Assembly (NCBI GenBank): GCA_964542915.1
Contig: CAZIVP010000015.1
Coordinates: 31,225-95,224 of the forward strand
DNA length: 64,000 nucleotides
Direction: 5' to 3'
DNA from: CAZIVP01 sp964542915
GTDB lineage: Bacteria > Calditrichota > Calditrichia > Calditrichales > Calditrichaceae
In this document: one piece after another, positions 1 to 8,663 of the stretch
How the letters are laid out: each line of letters begins with the position of its first letter
Numbering within the stretch: position 1 is the stretch's first letter
The notes under the pieces: model-generated
Database searches by the model: none
What the model saw: the letters and a program-made list of their open reading frames with translations, nothing else
What the model was told of the DNA's origin: nothing
Made by a program: the position numbers and the translations under genes

Positions 1-1536
1 TTCGCGCCCGCCCAGTATAACGGATAAGCGGTTTATCAGATAGGAACGCTTGAGGTTATAGCGGTCGTTCTCCGGTATTTGCTCGGTTACGCCCAGCGCC
101 CGGCCCCTTGGTATAATGGTCACTTTTTGGAGGGGATCGGTGTTGGGCAAAAGGCGCGTCATTAAAGCGTGGCCTGATTCGTGATAAGCAATGGTTTTCT
201 TTTCTTCTTCGGTCAGCATGTTTTCGCGTTCGGCGCCGAGGATGATTTTATCCCGCGCCACGTCAAAATCGCTGGCGTCCACTTTTTTCTTATCCTTGCG
301 TCCGGCCATCAACGCCGCTTCATTCACAAGATTTTGCAAATCCGCCCCCGAAAAACCGACGGCGCGGGCGGCGATGTTACCGAGATCCACGTCATCCGCC
401 AACGGGACGTTTTTGGCGTGAATCTTCAGAATATCTTCGCGGGCGTTCTTATGGGGCAACTCCAGGGTGATTTGCCGGTCGAAGCGTCCCGGCCGGGTAA
501 GGGCGGGATCGAGTACATCAGGGCGATTGGTGGCCGCAATGACAATCGTGGCTTGTTGCGGGATAAAGCCGTCCATTTCGGAAAGAATCTGGTTCAGCGT
601 CTGCTCGCGTTCGTCATGGCCGCCGCCCAGGCCCGTTCCGCGCGCACGACCGATAGAATCGATTTCATCAATAAAGATGATCGACGGCGATTCGCGTTTG
701 GCGGTTTCGAACATATCGCGGACTCTTGACGCGCCCACGCCAACAAACATTTCGATGAATTCCGAGCCGCTAATGCTGAAAAACGGTACGCCGGCTTCAC
801 CGGCAGTGGCTCGGGCGAGCATGGTCTTTCCCGTTCCCGGCGGCCCCATCAACAGAACACCTTTGGGAATGCTGGCGCCCAGAGCGCTGAACTTATCCGG
901 CGTTTTGAGATATTCCACGATCTCTTTTAAATCCCGTTTGGCGTTCTCGAGACCGGCCACGTCAGCATAAACCGTATCCGTGCTCTCCTTGGTAAAACGT
1001 TTGGCCTTGGATTTACCGATGCCAAACAATCCGCCGCCCATAGAACCGCCCTGACCTTGTTGCTGCATACGATTGCGAATATAGAAAAAGACGCCGATGA
1101 TCAGTATCCAGGGCAATATGTAAATCAGAAACGTGAAAAACAACGGCCGCTTTTCCGGTTTGGCCTTGATTTCGACATTGTTTTGTTCCAAAAGATTCAT
1201 CAATTTCTGATCCTGCAGTGCCGGTTTGAATGTCGAAAAATGTTTGTATCGCGCAGTCTTCTTCTCAACCGTATCGGTAACAACAGTATAAGGTTGGCGG
1301 AACGTTCCTTTGATTTCGTTGCCCTTCATCATGACCGATTGCACGTTGTTCTTCTGCAACTGCTCTTTGAATTGGCTGTAAGCGATCTTGACATAATCTT
1401 GCTGCCAGGACTGCGAAAAGTAATACACAATGATAATGGCAATGAGGACCAGCCAGAACACCGATCCGGTTGCTCTGTTCCTGGGACCGGGATAGCGCTT
1501 CTCACCGGATGGTTGTTTATCTTTTCCGGATTGCAT
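1..1536 (-). CDS. ftsH: ATP-dependent zinc metalloprotease FtsH (3' end cut by window edge)
   Basis: Membrane-anchored AAA+ protease that extracts and degrades damaged membrane proteins and short-lived regulators. The 512 codons present encode an N-terminal membrane segment (about residues 26-40), a periplasmic domain, a second membrane segment (about 132-152), a Gly/Gln-rich linker, then the AAA module: Walker A GPPGTGKT (231-238), Walker B IIFIDEID (287-294) and the second region of homology with the RPGRFDR arginine fingers (348-354). The zinc site is HESGH (452-456) rather than the commoner HEAGH, with both His and the Glu kept. The start is the ATG at 1536, which gives the normal FtsH N-terminus, with a GGAAG site upstream. 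The frame runs open to base 1, so the rest of the peptidase domain lies outside the window. The identification is secure. Confidence 0.98.
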   Translation of the reverse strand, partial: MQSGKDKQPSGEKRYPGPRNRATGSVFWLVLIAIIIVYYFSQSWQQDYVKIAYSQFKEQLQKNNVQSVMMKGNEIKGTFRQPYTVVTDTVEKKTARYKHFSTFKPALQDQKLMNLLEQNNVEIKAKPEKRPLFFTFLIYILPWILIIGVFFYIRNRMQQQGQGGSMGGGLFGIGKSKAKRFTKESTDTVYADVAGLENAKRDLKEIVEYLKTPDKFSALGASIPKGVLLMGPPGTGKTMLARATAGEAGVPFFSISGSEFIEMFVGVGASRVRDMFETAKRESPSIIFIDEIDSIGRARGTGLGGGHDEREQTLNQILSEMDGFIPQQATIVIAATNRPDVLDPALTRPGRFDRQITLELPHKNAREDILKIHAKNVPLADDVDLGNIAARAVGFSGADLQNLVNEAALMAGRKDKKKVDASDFDVARDKIILGAERENMLTEEEKKTIAYHESGHALMTRLLPNTDPLQKVTIIPRGRALGVTEQIPENDRYNLKRSYLINRLSVILGGRE

Positions 1537-1725
1537 TTTTTATCTTCCTTTGTCTTTCCTTGGTTAAACGGCTATTAGATAAGGCTTTTTGACTTCAAAT
1601 GCAAGTTAGGGGCGTGCAGGCGCCGGCCCAATAGTGACAGGGGGTTAATTGGAATTGGAGTGGATGAACGTTGAATTGTCTTCAATACTGTCCAAATTAT
1701 ATCCGGAGAATGATATTCATGAGCT

Positions 1726-2610
1726 TTACTCTTCTTCCTCTCGATCGTTCATCTTCTTTAAAAAGGCATAAACGGCTGAAAAGTCCTGAAACGCATATTC
1801 TTGATTGGCGGCAAGCGCATACATTTCCTTAATCACATTGGTGGCCGGCATCGCCGTTGCTTGCTCATAACCGCTTTGCGCCGCCAATTGCAGGTCTTTT
1901 TGCATCCACTGCAGGGGAAACTCCGTATCGAAATCGGCGGCGGCTATTTTTTGCGCCTTGGTTTTAAGGAACGGCGCGGTTACCGGGGCGTCGCTGAGAA
2001 CGTTCATCAGCGTTTGCCTGTTCAAGCCCAGCGATTCGCCCAGCACCAAACCTTCCGCAAAGGCGTACATGGCCTGACCCAACAACAGGTTGAAAACCAT
2101 TTTCATGGAAGCGCCCATACCGTGACCGCCTAAATGGAGATAGTTCTTGCCCATCGCCTCAAACAGCGGTTCGCAGCGTTTTACGGTCGACGGATCGCCG
2201 CCGACCAAAAACAGGAGTTCGCCGCGTTCCGCCGGCGCTTTGGAGCCCGCCACCGGGGCGTCGAGGAAGTGCACGCCGTAACGCCGGCAGTGCGCCGCCA
2301 TTTCTTTCGAAAAAGAAGGATTGACCGTTGTGCAATCCATCCAGATCGATTCCGGCGCCATGTGGTGCAGAAATCCCGATTCCGAAACAGCCATCGTACG
2401 AACGGCCTCGGGATCGGAAAGCATTGTGATAACCACGTCGGCTTCCGCAACCGCTTCTTGCGGTCGGTCAGCTGCTCTTATATGTTCACCCGCCAGCTTC
2501 TCGGCTTTGGATCGGGTGCGGTTATAAACGGTAACGGTATGACGTGCCGCGGCTAAATTTTGCACCATGCGACTGCCCATGATGCCCAGACCGATAAATG
2601 CAATATTCAT
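1726..2610 (-). CDS. NAD(P)-dependent beta-hydroxyacid dehydrogenase (3-hydroxyisobutyrate dehydrogenase family)
   Basis: 294-residue cytosolic oxidoreductase of the family that includes GarR/GlxR, MmsB and GLYR1. The N-terminal Rossmann fold has the glycine-rich GLGIMGSRM motif (residues 6-14). The substrate-binding block DAPVAGSKAPAERG sits near residue 117, and the all-alpha C-terminal domain has the catalytic lysine in the GMGASMKMVFNLLL stretch. Substrate cannot be read from sequence: candidates are succinic semialdehyde/glyoxylate (GLYR-like), tartronate semialdehyde or 3-hydroxyisobutyrate. The ATG at 2610 is preferred over the in-frame GTG at 2616, because the AGAGG site is better placed for it. 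It stands alone between ftsH and an FmdB protein on the same strand. Confidence 0.9.
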   Translation of the reverse strand: MNIAFIGLGIMGSRMVQNLAAARHTVTVYNRTRSKAEKLAGEHIRAADRPQEAVAEADVVITMLSDPEAVRTMAVSESGFLHHMAPESIWMDCTTVNPSFSKEMAAHCRRYGVHFLDAPVAGSKAPAERGELLFLVGGDPSTVKRCEPLFEAMGKNYLHLGGHGMGASMKMVFNLLLGQAMYAFAEGLVLGESLGLNRQTLMNVLSDAPVTAPFLKTKAQKIAAADFDTEFPLQWMQKDLQLAAQSGYEQATAMPATNVIKEMYALAANQEYAFQDFSAVYAFLKKMNDREEEE

Positions 2611-2728
2611 ATACACCTCTGTATTATTTTAAATTGGAAGATTACGAATGCGTATGCATCGTCCATAGCTTTACCCCCACCGTTTCTTTTCCCTTTTACC
2701 TTTTTACTTTTAATTTTACTTGTAGAAA

Positions 2729-3211
2729 CTACAAATCATACAAGCGCTCATCCACCCGCGGTTTCGACGATTTACGCAGCCCTTTCTGCGCCGCCATAAA
2801 CACGTCGTCGTCCTGGAGGGCGTCGCCGAGGTCCTCTTCGATGCTCTCCATATCTTCGCCCTTTTCCAGTCGCCGGATCGCCTCCTCCATGGCGCTGCCC
2901 ATCTGCAGACCGGTGGTTTTGTTGAATTTGCGCATCAAATTGGCCATTTGTCTGGGGTTGTTTTCATCGATGTTGCCGGCTTCGCGTTCCAGAAAATGCA
3001 TGGCTTCTTCCATTTTCGATTCGCTGATGGGCAGGTCTTCATCTTCGGTCTGATCGTCGCCGCTGTGTCCAATGGCGAACGGCGACATACGCCGGCTGAG
3101 TTGAACGTCTTTACAATTGGGGCAATAGGGAATTTTTTCGGTGTTGACCGAGCGGGAAAAAAATTTATAGATCGTGTTGCAGCGGCTGCAATAGAATTCG
3201 TAGATAGGCAT
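2729..3211 (-). CDS. FmdB-family zinc ribbon protein
   Basis: 160-residue protein that opens with MPIYEFYCSRC, the signature start of FmdB/CxxC regulatory-type zinc ribbons. The metal site is C8-x2-C11 plus C30-x2-C33. FmdB-family proteins are small putative regulators whose biochemical role is largely unknown. This one is longer than the usual 60-110 residues: after the ribbon it carries an acidic, charged tail of about 110 residues (TEDEDLPISESKMEEAM and similar helices), which could be a protein-binding region. The start at 3211 is set by the family N-terminus and by GGGAG upstream; the frame extends ten codons further but without support. Confidence 0.85.
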   Translation of the reverse strand: MPIYEFYCSRCNTIYKFFSRSVNTEKIPYCPNCKDVQLSRRMSPFAIGHSGDDQTEDEDLPISESKMEEAMHFLEREAGNIDENNPRQMANLMRKFNKTTGLQMGSAMEEAIRRLEKGEDMESIEEDLGDALQDDDVFMAAQKGLRKSSKPRVDERLYDL

Positions 3212-3484
3212 TGTTGTTTCTCCCGTTAATGTCTGATGCACTAAATTTATTTGGAAAACAAGCCAAGTTCAAAATGAAAATCTTTTTATATTGCTCCTTA
3301 ACACCATTACATACAAGATTGCTATAATTTTTTACAATGAAGGAATATAAATATTTTTTATATAAATCAAACGGAAGCATTGAAATTACCTGAATTTTGT
3401 GGTCGCTATAACCTTCATCACACAGGCTCACAAATCTAGGTTTAACCGATCAAACCTTATCCTTAACACAAGGGGTGAGCTTAC

Positions 3485-4370
3485 ATTGGTAAATTCAGAA
3501 CGTTGATTCCATTAGCTATTGCCGCATTGATTTTTATTAGCGTGGGCATTGTTCGCGCCCAGGTCGTTGGACAACACCGGAGCCGTAACGTTAAGCTTCA
3601 GTCCGCAACCGAATATGGTAGAGGTCGTGGTCATGATGTTTGGGCCTGGAAAAACAGCCAGACACACTATGCTTTAGTCACATTAATTCGCGGTTTAAGT
3701 ATCATTAATACCAATTTTACAGAGACGCCGACCGAAGTCGTTCATATTAATCGTTCTTCCGGTGATTTATATGCGGTTGATGCGGAAACCTTGAGCGACG
3801 TTGGCGGTACATCCTATTTTTTCAGGAAAAATCTTAATCCAGGTAGCCATTGGAGCCATGGAATTTTCAGCGTTTAGCCCGATCCCGCCCCGGCCGCTAT
3901 CGTGTACGCCGGAAGTTTCCATAACGGTTTTTACATTTTCGACGCTCTTACGGATATTGATACGCCTACGGGTTTTACCATTTCGGGTTCGGCCGGGCAG
4001 AATCCCACCCAGTCCCGGGACGCCAGCACCGATGTTGGACTCGATGGTTATAACCTTTATCAGTTCACAAACGGTGGAAGTTATTCGCTTCTTTTAAGTC
4101 TCGACAGGAACACGACTTCTTAGACCGATCACCTTTTTTAATCGGCGATGGAAAATTTGACCCGCAGGTTTGCTATAAACTGTCCGCTTTCGACCTAGCC
4201 GGCCGGGAATAAGCCAGAACCAATCCCCAATGTTCTCCCGTCGATGCTGTGGGTAAAACGGCAAAAGATTCGCTAGTCTCCGATGATCGAAAAACGCCTC
4301 CGGAAGCGTTTGAATTAGTGCAGGCCTATCCCAATTCCCAATCCCTCTAATCCGGTCACAAAAATCGAAT
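3485..4370 (+). pseudogene. Decayed T9SS-exported protein with secretion signal and sorting-domain stub
   Basis: Remnant of a secreted protein. A good ribosome site (AAGGGGTGAG, 3469-3478) precedes ATT at 3485 where an ATG would be expected, followed by a signal peptide (GKFRTLIPLAIAALIFISVGIVRAQ). The frame is interrupted by TAG at 3875, continues as GSFHNGFYIFDALTDIDTPTGF to a TAG at 4121, resumes as GDGKFDPQVCYKLSAFDLAGRE, meets TAA, and ends in FELVQAYPNSQSL plus, one frame over, NPVTKIE. That last piece is the start of the T9SS type A sorting domain (consensus YPNPFNPVTKIEY). The N-terminal part resembles LVIVD/choice-of-anchor-type repeat proteins. Several stops, a frameshift and the lost start make a functional gene unlikely, unless the sequence has several errors. 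Confidence 0.75.
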
Positions 4371-4969
4371 AAGTAATCCCGTGGAATTTATGTTTTTGCT
4401 TTTCCTATGCGTTCAGGAGACGGCGGGAACAATTGGGAACTTGTCAATGATGGTATTCCTATGGGCTGGAAATATTGGACGAGCAATATGGATGCGTTTA
4501 AATCTAATATTTTATAAATGTCAACGAAGTTTGGCGTTTACAAGACGGTGGATAGAGCGGAATCATGGACTCTGATGGAGGGCTCCAATAAATTGGATTT
4601 GAGCCTTCGCCCCGGAATTCAAGGAGAAAATGAAATTTTGTGTATCGATCCCTATACGCATAAGCTCTACGCGGGCACGAAAAGGGTCTGTATGTGCATA
4701 ACCTGCTCACATCCGTCAATGAAAACGGCCACAATCCGTTCAATTCTTCCACGCGGATACGTTATCGATTAGCTAAAATCAGCCATGCGACCTTACAAAT
4801 TTATGACGTCGCCGGACGGGACATAAAAACATTGGTTAAGGGAAAACAAAACGCCGGCGAATATGCGGTCACGTTCGATGGCAGCGGTTTAGCGGCCGGA
4901 ATATACTTTTACAGTTTAAGCACAGCTGCCGGTTTTATCCAAAGCCGCAAAATGATTTTGCTAAAATAA
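4371..4969 (+). pseudogene. Decayed BNR/propeller-type protein with complete T9SS sorting domain
   Basis: C-terminal fragment of a second exported protein, in more than one frame. Around 4383-4520 one frame reads GIYVFAF, then SGDGGNNWELVNDGIP, a BNR/Asp-box style blade. 4518-4680 reads GVYKTVDRAESWTLMEG, another blade, then LCIDPYTHKLYAGTK. A shift near 4680 leads into GLYVHNLL, and the frame of 4694-4969 gives NPFNSSTRIRYRLAKISHA, LQIYDVAGRDIKTLV and the terminal SRKMILLK typical of T9SS type A sorting domains. There is no start codon, signal peptide or ribosome site. The upstream pseudogene's sorting domain breaks off just before this fragment begins, so a deletion that joined two neighbouring genes is a simple explanation. 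Confidence 0.72.
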
Positions 4970-5654
4970 GTACTAACTTAACCCGGACAAATCCAGAGCA
5001 CCGGGACCGGCCCCGAAAATCGGGACAGGCCGGAACCCAATATGTAATAAATAACTGAATAGATGCCACTTGTCCGGCTCTATTCGGGAAAAACAAGAGT
5101 TTGATAACCAAGGTACGAATAACATTAGGCTTGATTATAGGAATGATGGAATCATGAAATCGTGGAATAAGATTACGACAGCGTCTGCTTTTCTCTGGAA
5201 ATAATCATTTTTCTCTGCGTTCTCTGTGTGCTCTGCGGTTCCATTTCTTTTAAAAGAGACGACCACTAAACACCGACGCACATTTGTACATTCTTTAAAG
5301 AGGATACCTTCTCATCATCCGTGTTTTCTCGGTGCAAGCGGTGGTTCATCTCTATTTTTCGGCGTCTTCAGCACACTCGGCGGTTCATTATCTGACGGCC
5401 TGTGCTTCTAAGGATCGGGATCTCCGAACGGATCAACCACGAAGAAGGCCGCTAAAGGCATCCTTCGATTGTTCGGGATAGACACATTATTTTTAGGCAG
5501 TAAACGGGGGTACCGATTTCTAAGTTCTGCCAACCGGTCCCGATCTACTCGGGGACAAACAAGAATTTCACGGCCAAGGTACGAAAGCGCTCAGCAAGAC
5601 CGTCGCAGAGAATACGCATAGTCCATAGAAGCCCGGCAGCGCAAATGCTACTTC
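4970..5654. repeat. Gene-free patch of degenerate dispersed repeats
   Basis: No convincing gene. The stretch holds an inverted repeat CCGGCC/GGCCGG at 5007-5033, two diverged direct copies of a block of about 43 bases (5079-5120 and 5543-5585, sharing ACAAGA, TTT and CCAAGGTACGAA), an 8-base-period GGAATNNN tandem (5140-5171), and low-complexity TCTCTGCG/TCTGTGTG and CATCCGTGTTTTCTCGGTG-type motifs between 5214 and 5380. The last resemble widespread degenerate intergenic repeats of environmental bacteria. It adjoins two decayed genes, so the whole 3.5-5.6 kb region looks like a neutral graveyard. Confidence 0.6.
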
Positions 5655-6086
5655 CTATTCGCTCAGAGTATAATAATCCCGCAGCGCAGGCAACGACGCC
5701 AGCGCCAAAATCAATAATCCGAGCACGCCATAGATCAATTGCAAAGGCGGGTCGGTTTGATAGCCGATAATCGCTATTTCCACGCCGATCCAAATAACGA
5801 GCGCCAGGCCGACCAGCAACGCCCCATACCACGACCAGCGGGTTTTCTTCAAGAGCGCAACCAGAACGATGAGCGGAAAGACGCCGAGCACCGTGAGCAA
5901 GATCCAACCCGGAATCGAATAGTCGCTAAACGGCGAACCCTGCAGCCACGCCAGCGGGATGCGCAGACTTTGACCCGTGGGATCCGAGATCAAACCAAAG
6001 CCGCCGGCAAGTCCGCTCAAGCCCTGAAATCCCATTAAAATCAGAAGCAGATAAACGCTAACCGGTTTTGTTTGTGTATTCATCAT
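5655..6086 (-). CDS. Small four-helix membrane protein, unknown function
   Basis: 143 residues, mostly hydrophobic. Likely membrane spans are about residues 10-30 (YLLLILMGFQGLSGLAGGFG), 57-80 (PGWILLTVLGVFPLIVLVALL), 86-108 (WYGALLVGLALVIWIGVEIAI) and 115-135 (LIYGVLGLLILALASLPAL). It looks like the small uncharacterised inner-membrane proteins common in soil and marine bacteria; no catalytic motif is visible. ATG codons at 6086 and 6083 are both possible behind AAAGAG. It lies 41 bases downstream of the lipoprotein gene that ends at 6128 on the plus-coordinate side, but that gene is upstream in transcription only if the two are co-transcribed from its promoter region; the order on the minus strand is lipoprotein, stop at 6128, then this ORF, so an operon is plausible. 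Confidence 0.7.
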   Translation of the reverse strand: MMNTQTKPVSVYLLLILMGFQGLSGLAGGFGLISDPTGQSLRIPLAWLQGSPFSDYSIPGWILLTVLGVFPLIVLVALLKKTRWSWYGALLVGLALVIWIGVEIAIIGYQTDPPLQLIYGVLGLLILALASLPALRDYYTLSE

Positions 6087-6127
6087 TCATTTCTCTTTCA
6101 GTTTATTTAGAATTCATTGCCGAACCG

Positions 6128-6913
6128 TCAAGCGCCTTTGCCCCACGCCACCCAGATCAGCCGCAGAGGCTCGTCCGAGTCGTTCCAGATCACATGATCT
6201 TCGCCGGGGGCCACATAATAGGCTTCGCCCTGTTTGACGCTAAGCGTGTCGCCGCCCAATTTGGCTTTTCCTTTGCCCGCAATGAACATCAAATATTGCG
6301 GAAAGGGATTGACGTCGCCGGGGTCGTTAATTTGTTGTCCCTTGTTTACCTGGTACCAGGCGCTCCGTACGCCAAGCGCACCGTGCTTGCGATAGAATAT
6401 GGGAACGGCGTAAGCGCCGTGGACGATGCGGGCAGACTTTTCGTTCAGAAGGAGTTTGTCGTGGGCGTGACGGTTAAAAAAACGCTGTACAAAGAAAAAG
6501 AAGCGGTTCATGGTCGAATCGGCGTAATCGATATGCCCGGAAAACGAGACCATCAGCGGCGTTCGCTCTTTAATGTTTTCTCGACCGAGGGCCGTAAACG
6601 CGCTCACTTTACCCGAATAAATCTTATTAAAATACGCTAACGTGGATTGAAAAGTGAAGGCGGCGTTGCTGTCCAAACCGGCGCTTACGCGATAACGGTT
6701 ATCGGGCAGAATGGTCACGCAATAAGGCTTCGAACCGTCTTGCAAAACGAAATTGATTTTTTCGCGGTAATCCGCATCAATCTTGCTTGTATAAGACCGG
6801 GACAGACTATCCAAAAGGGCTGCTAGTTTCAAGTTTCCTTTGCCATCGTGTTTCTTATCCGCACTGCAGGCAAGAAGGAATAAAACAATACTGATAATTA
6901 AACATTTATACAT
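6128..6913 (-). CDS. Lipoprotein with SCP2-like middle and C-terminal cupin
   Basis: 261-residue predicted outer- or inner-membrane lipoprotein: signal MYKCLIISIVLFLLAC ends in a lipobox Cys (residue 16). The middle (about 45-125) has the pattern of an SCP2/sterol-carrier-type domain, including SAGLDSNAAFTFQSTLAYFNKIYSGKVSAFTALG. The C-terminus (about 195-261) is a single cupin barrel: PFPQYLMFIAGKGKAKLGGDTLSVKQGEAYYVAPGEDHVIWN, with an H in the second cupin motif but few other metal ligands. A lipid- or hydrophobe-binding module joined to a cupin on a lipoprotein is unusual. The ATG at 6913 fits the signal peptide better than the in-frame ATG at 6925, which has no ribosome site. Function unknown; the SCP2 call is by pattern only. 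Confidence 0.6.
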   Translation of the reverse strand: MYKCLIISIVLFLLACSADKKHDGKGNLKLAALLDSLSRSYTSKIDADYREKINFVLQDGSKPYCVTILPDNRYRVSAGLDSNAAFTFQSTLAYFNKIYSGKVSAFTALGRENIKERTPLMVSFSGHIDYADSTMNRFFFFVQRFFNRHAHDKLLLNEKSARIVHGAYAVPIFYRKHGALGVRSAWYQVNKGQQINDPGDVNPFPQYLMFIAGKGKAKLGGDTLSVKQGEAYYVAPGEDHVIWNDSDEPLRLIWVAWGKGA

Positions 6914-7082
6914 ACTGTCGCTCATTCCATAACGGTTCGTATCGTATGTCTGAATTATAAGGTAACCTTTTTTGCCCCCACGAGAAAAATGAACGGATTA
7001 GCAACTTCAGCTTATGGCTCTTGTGCACCCACATCGGCCACCCCTGTGGACGATTTGCGCCTGATTTTAAAGGGAAATCAGA

Positions 7083-7125
7083 AAAACCGGAATGAATCCG
7101 GAGTTGCACCGTCCATTCCGGTTTT
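7083..7125 (-). terminator. Intrinsic terminator after the M16 peptidase pair
   Basis: On the minus strand a 12-bp stem AAAACCGGAATG / CATTCCGGTTTT (7125-7114 with 7094-7083), about 19-base loop, ends in a T run. It lies 14 bases past the stop of the peptidase gene that ends at 7139. Confidence 0.7.
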
Positions 7126-7138
7126 AAGACGCTCGCTT

Positions 7139-8524
7139 TTACAGCACCACCTTGCCGTACGGTTTAACCTGCTCTTTTATCTTATCCGTATCGCCGACAA
7201 TAACGATCGTCATATTTTTGTCCCTTAGATAGGTGCGTGCCATTTCTCGGACTTTCCCGGGCGTTAAGGCGTGCACGTTTTGGACATATTGGTTCAGGTA
7301 ACGATCGTCCAGCTCGTGCAGGTTCAAAAATTGTAATTGATTTATGATGCCGCCGCGGGATGAATTTTGCAGAACGAATGTCCCCGCCACATAATTCTGA
7401 ATGCCTTTCAGTTCTTGTTCCGAGGGTGGCTCTTCCTGCAGCCGATCGATTTCGTAGAAAATCTCTTTGAGCGCAGCGCCTGTGACGTCAGTGGTAACAT
7501 CGGCCATCTGCACCCAGTGCGCATCGCGATAGCGTGCGGATACACGGCTTCGGGGCGAATAGGTATAGCCCTTATCTTCGCGGATATTACTGGTAATACG
7601 CGAGGCAAAGCTGCCGCCCAGCAGGGCATTGGTTACCTGCAACGCGAGATAATCCTCGTGGGACGGATCGATAACCGGTAAGCCAAGATAGATGGTGGAT
7701 TGTGGCGCGTCGGGTCGGTCGATGATATGAACCGCACGCTCCGTAACCGGATTGGGTATATTCAGCAGAGTAATGGGGCCCTTCTGCCAGTTGGCGAATG
7801 CGCCCCGGATGGCGGCTTCCATCATATCGGAATCGAAAACGCCCGCCACATACACCTGGGTACGCTGCGCGCCGAAATTTTGCTCATAGAAGTTGCGTAC
7901 ATCTTCAATTGTGTAGCCATTAATCATTGCTTCGGTCGGGAATATCCGGCCATAAGGATGATCGGGGTAGAGCAAGGCTCTGAATTTTTCGCGGGCCAGC
8001 GATTGCGGCTGGGATTTGGCGATATTCAGTTGCCGGATACGATCGTTTTTTAATCGTTCCAGCTCAGCTTCCGGAAACGAGGGACTTTGCACCACATCGG
8101 CCAGCAAGCCAACCAGTTGCGGCCCGTATTCGGCAAGCACATCGGCGCTAATGGTGGTCTGATCCATGCCCACCGCCACATTGAGTTCGCCGCCCATACC
8201 GGCCATTTTTTTCGCCAATGCTTCCGACGTAAGCGATTCCGTGCCCTCTTTTAAATACTCGCCGGTAAGATCCGCCAGCCAAACCTGATTTTCCGATTCA
8301 TTGAGATTACCGGCGCGAATGACAACCTCCACGGTTACTTTGGGAAGCTTCCCGTAGGGTACCATGGTGGCGTCTAACCCGTTTTGTAAAGAGAACACTG
8401 TTTTTTCAGGTAGATTGAACGGTTTGGGTTTGCCCCCTTCGGGCGGTTCTTCCTGCTGCGCCGTCGCAAGCGAAACGAATGCGAATAAGAGAACCGATAC
8501 CATTACATTTATACAGAATTTCAT
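7139..8524 (-). CDS. M16-family (insulinase/pitrilysin) peptidase-like subunit, zinc site lost
   Basis: 461-residue periplasmic protein with signal peptide MKFCINVMVSVLLFAFVSLATAQ. It has the two-lobed M16 fold: an N-terminal lobe beginning LPEKTVFSLQNGLDATMV and a C-terminal lobe with RPDAPQSTIYLGLP and LNALLGGSFASRI-type blocks (here VTNALLGGSFASRIT). The place where HxxEH should stand reads LTGEYLKEGTESL, so the zinc ligands are missing and this should be the inactive, substrate-guiding partner of a heterodimer. The next gene upstream encodes the active subunit, as in the paired M16B proteins of many Gram-negatives. The start at 8524 follows a strong AGGAGG; an in-frame ATG at 8539 lies before that site. 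Ends just before a terminator. Confidence 0.92.
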   Translation of the reverse strand: MKFCINVMVSVLLFAFVSLATAQQEEPPEGGKPKPFNLPEKTVFSLQNGLDATMVPYGKLPKVTVEVVIRAGNLNESENQVWLADLTGEYLKEGTESLTSEALAKKMAGMGGELNVAVGMDQTTISADVLAEYGPQLVGLLADVVQSPSFPEAELERLKNDRIRQLNIAKSQPQSLAREKFRALLYPDHPYGRIFPTEAMINGYTIEDVRNFYEQNFGAQRTQVYVAGVFDSDMMEAAIRGAFANWQKGPITLLNIPNPVTERAVHIIDRPDAPQSTIYLGLPVIDPSHEDYLALQVTNALLGGSFASRITSNIREDKGYTYSPRSRVSARYRDAHWVQMADVTTDVTGAALKEIFYEIDRLQEEPPSEQELKGIQNYVAGTFVLQNSSRGGIINQLQFLNLHELDDRYLNQYVQNVHALTPGKVREMARTYLRDKNMTIVIVGDTDKIKEQVKPYGKVVL

Positions 8525-8663
8525 ACGACCTCCTGCCATTTAGGATCGTTTTAATACATTTCTCAGACAATTACGGAAAAAACCTTCACGCATGATTACG
8601 ATGTTCAGGACCCGCTTTTGTCGTTTGGTTTCATAACACGGACAATGCCCTTGACCAAGCGAT

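Noticed and set aside
1057..1578. 173-residue plus-strand open frame
   Set aside because: It is the reverse of ftsH coding sequence with no ribosome site or family pattern.
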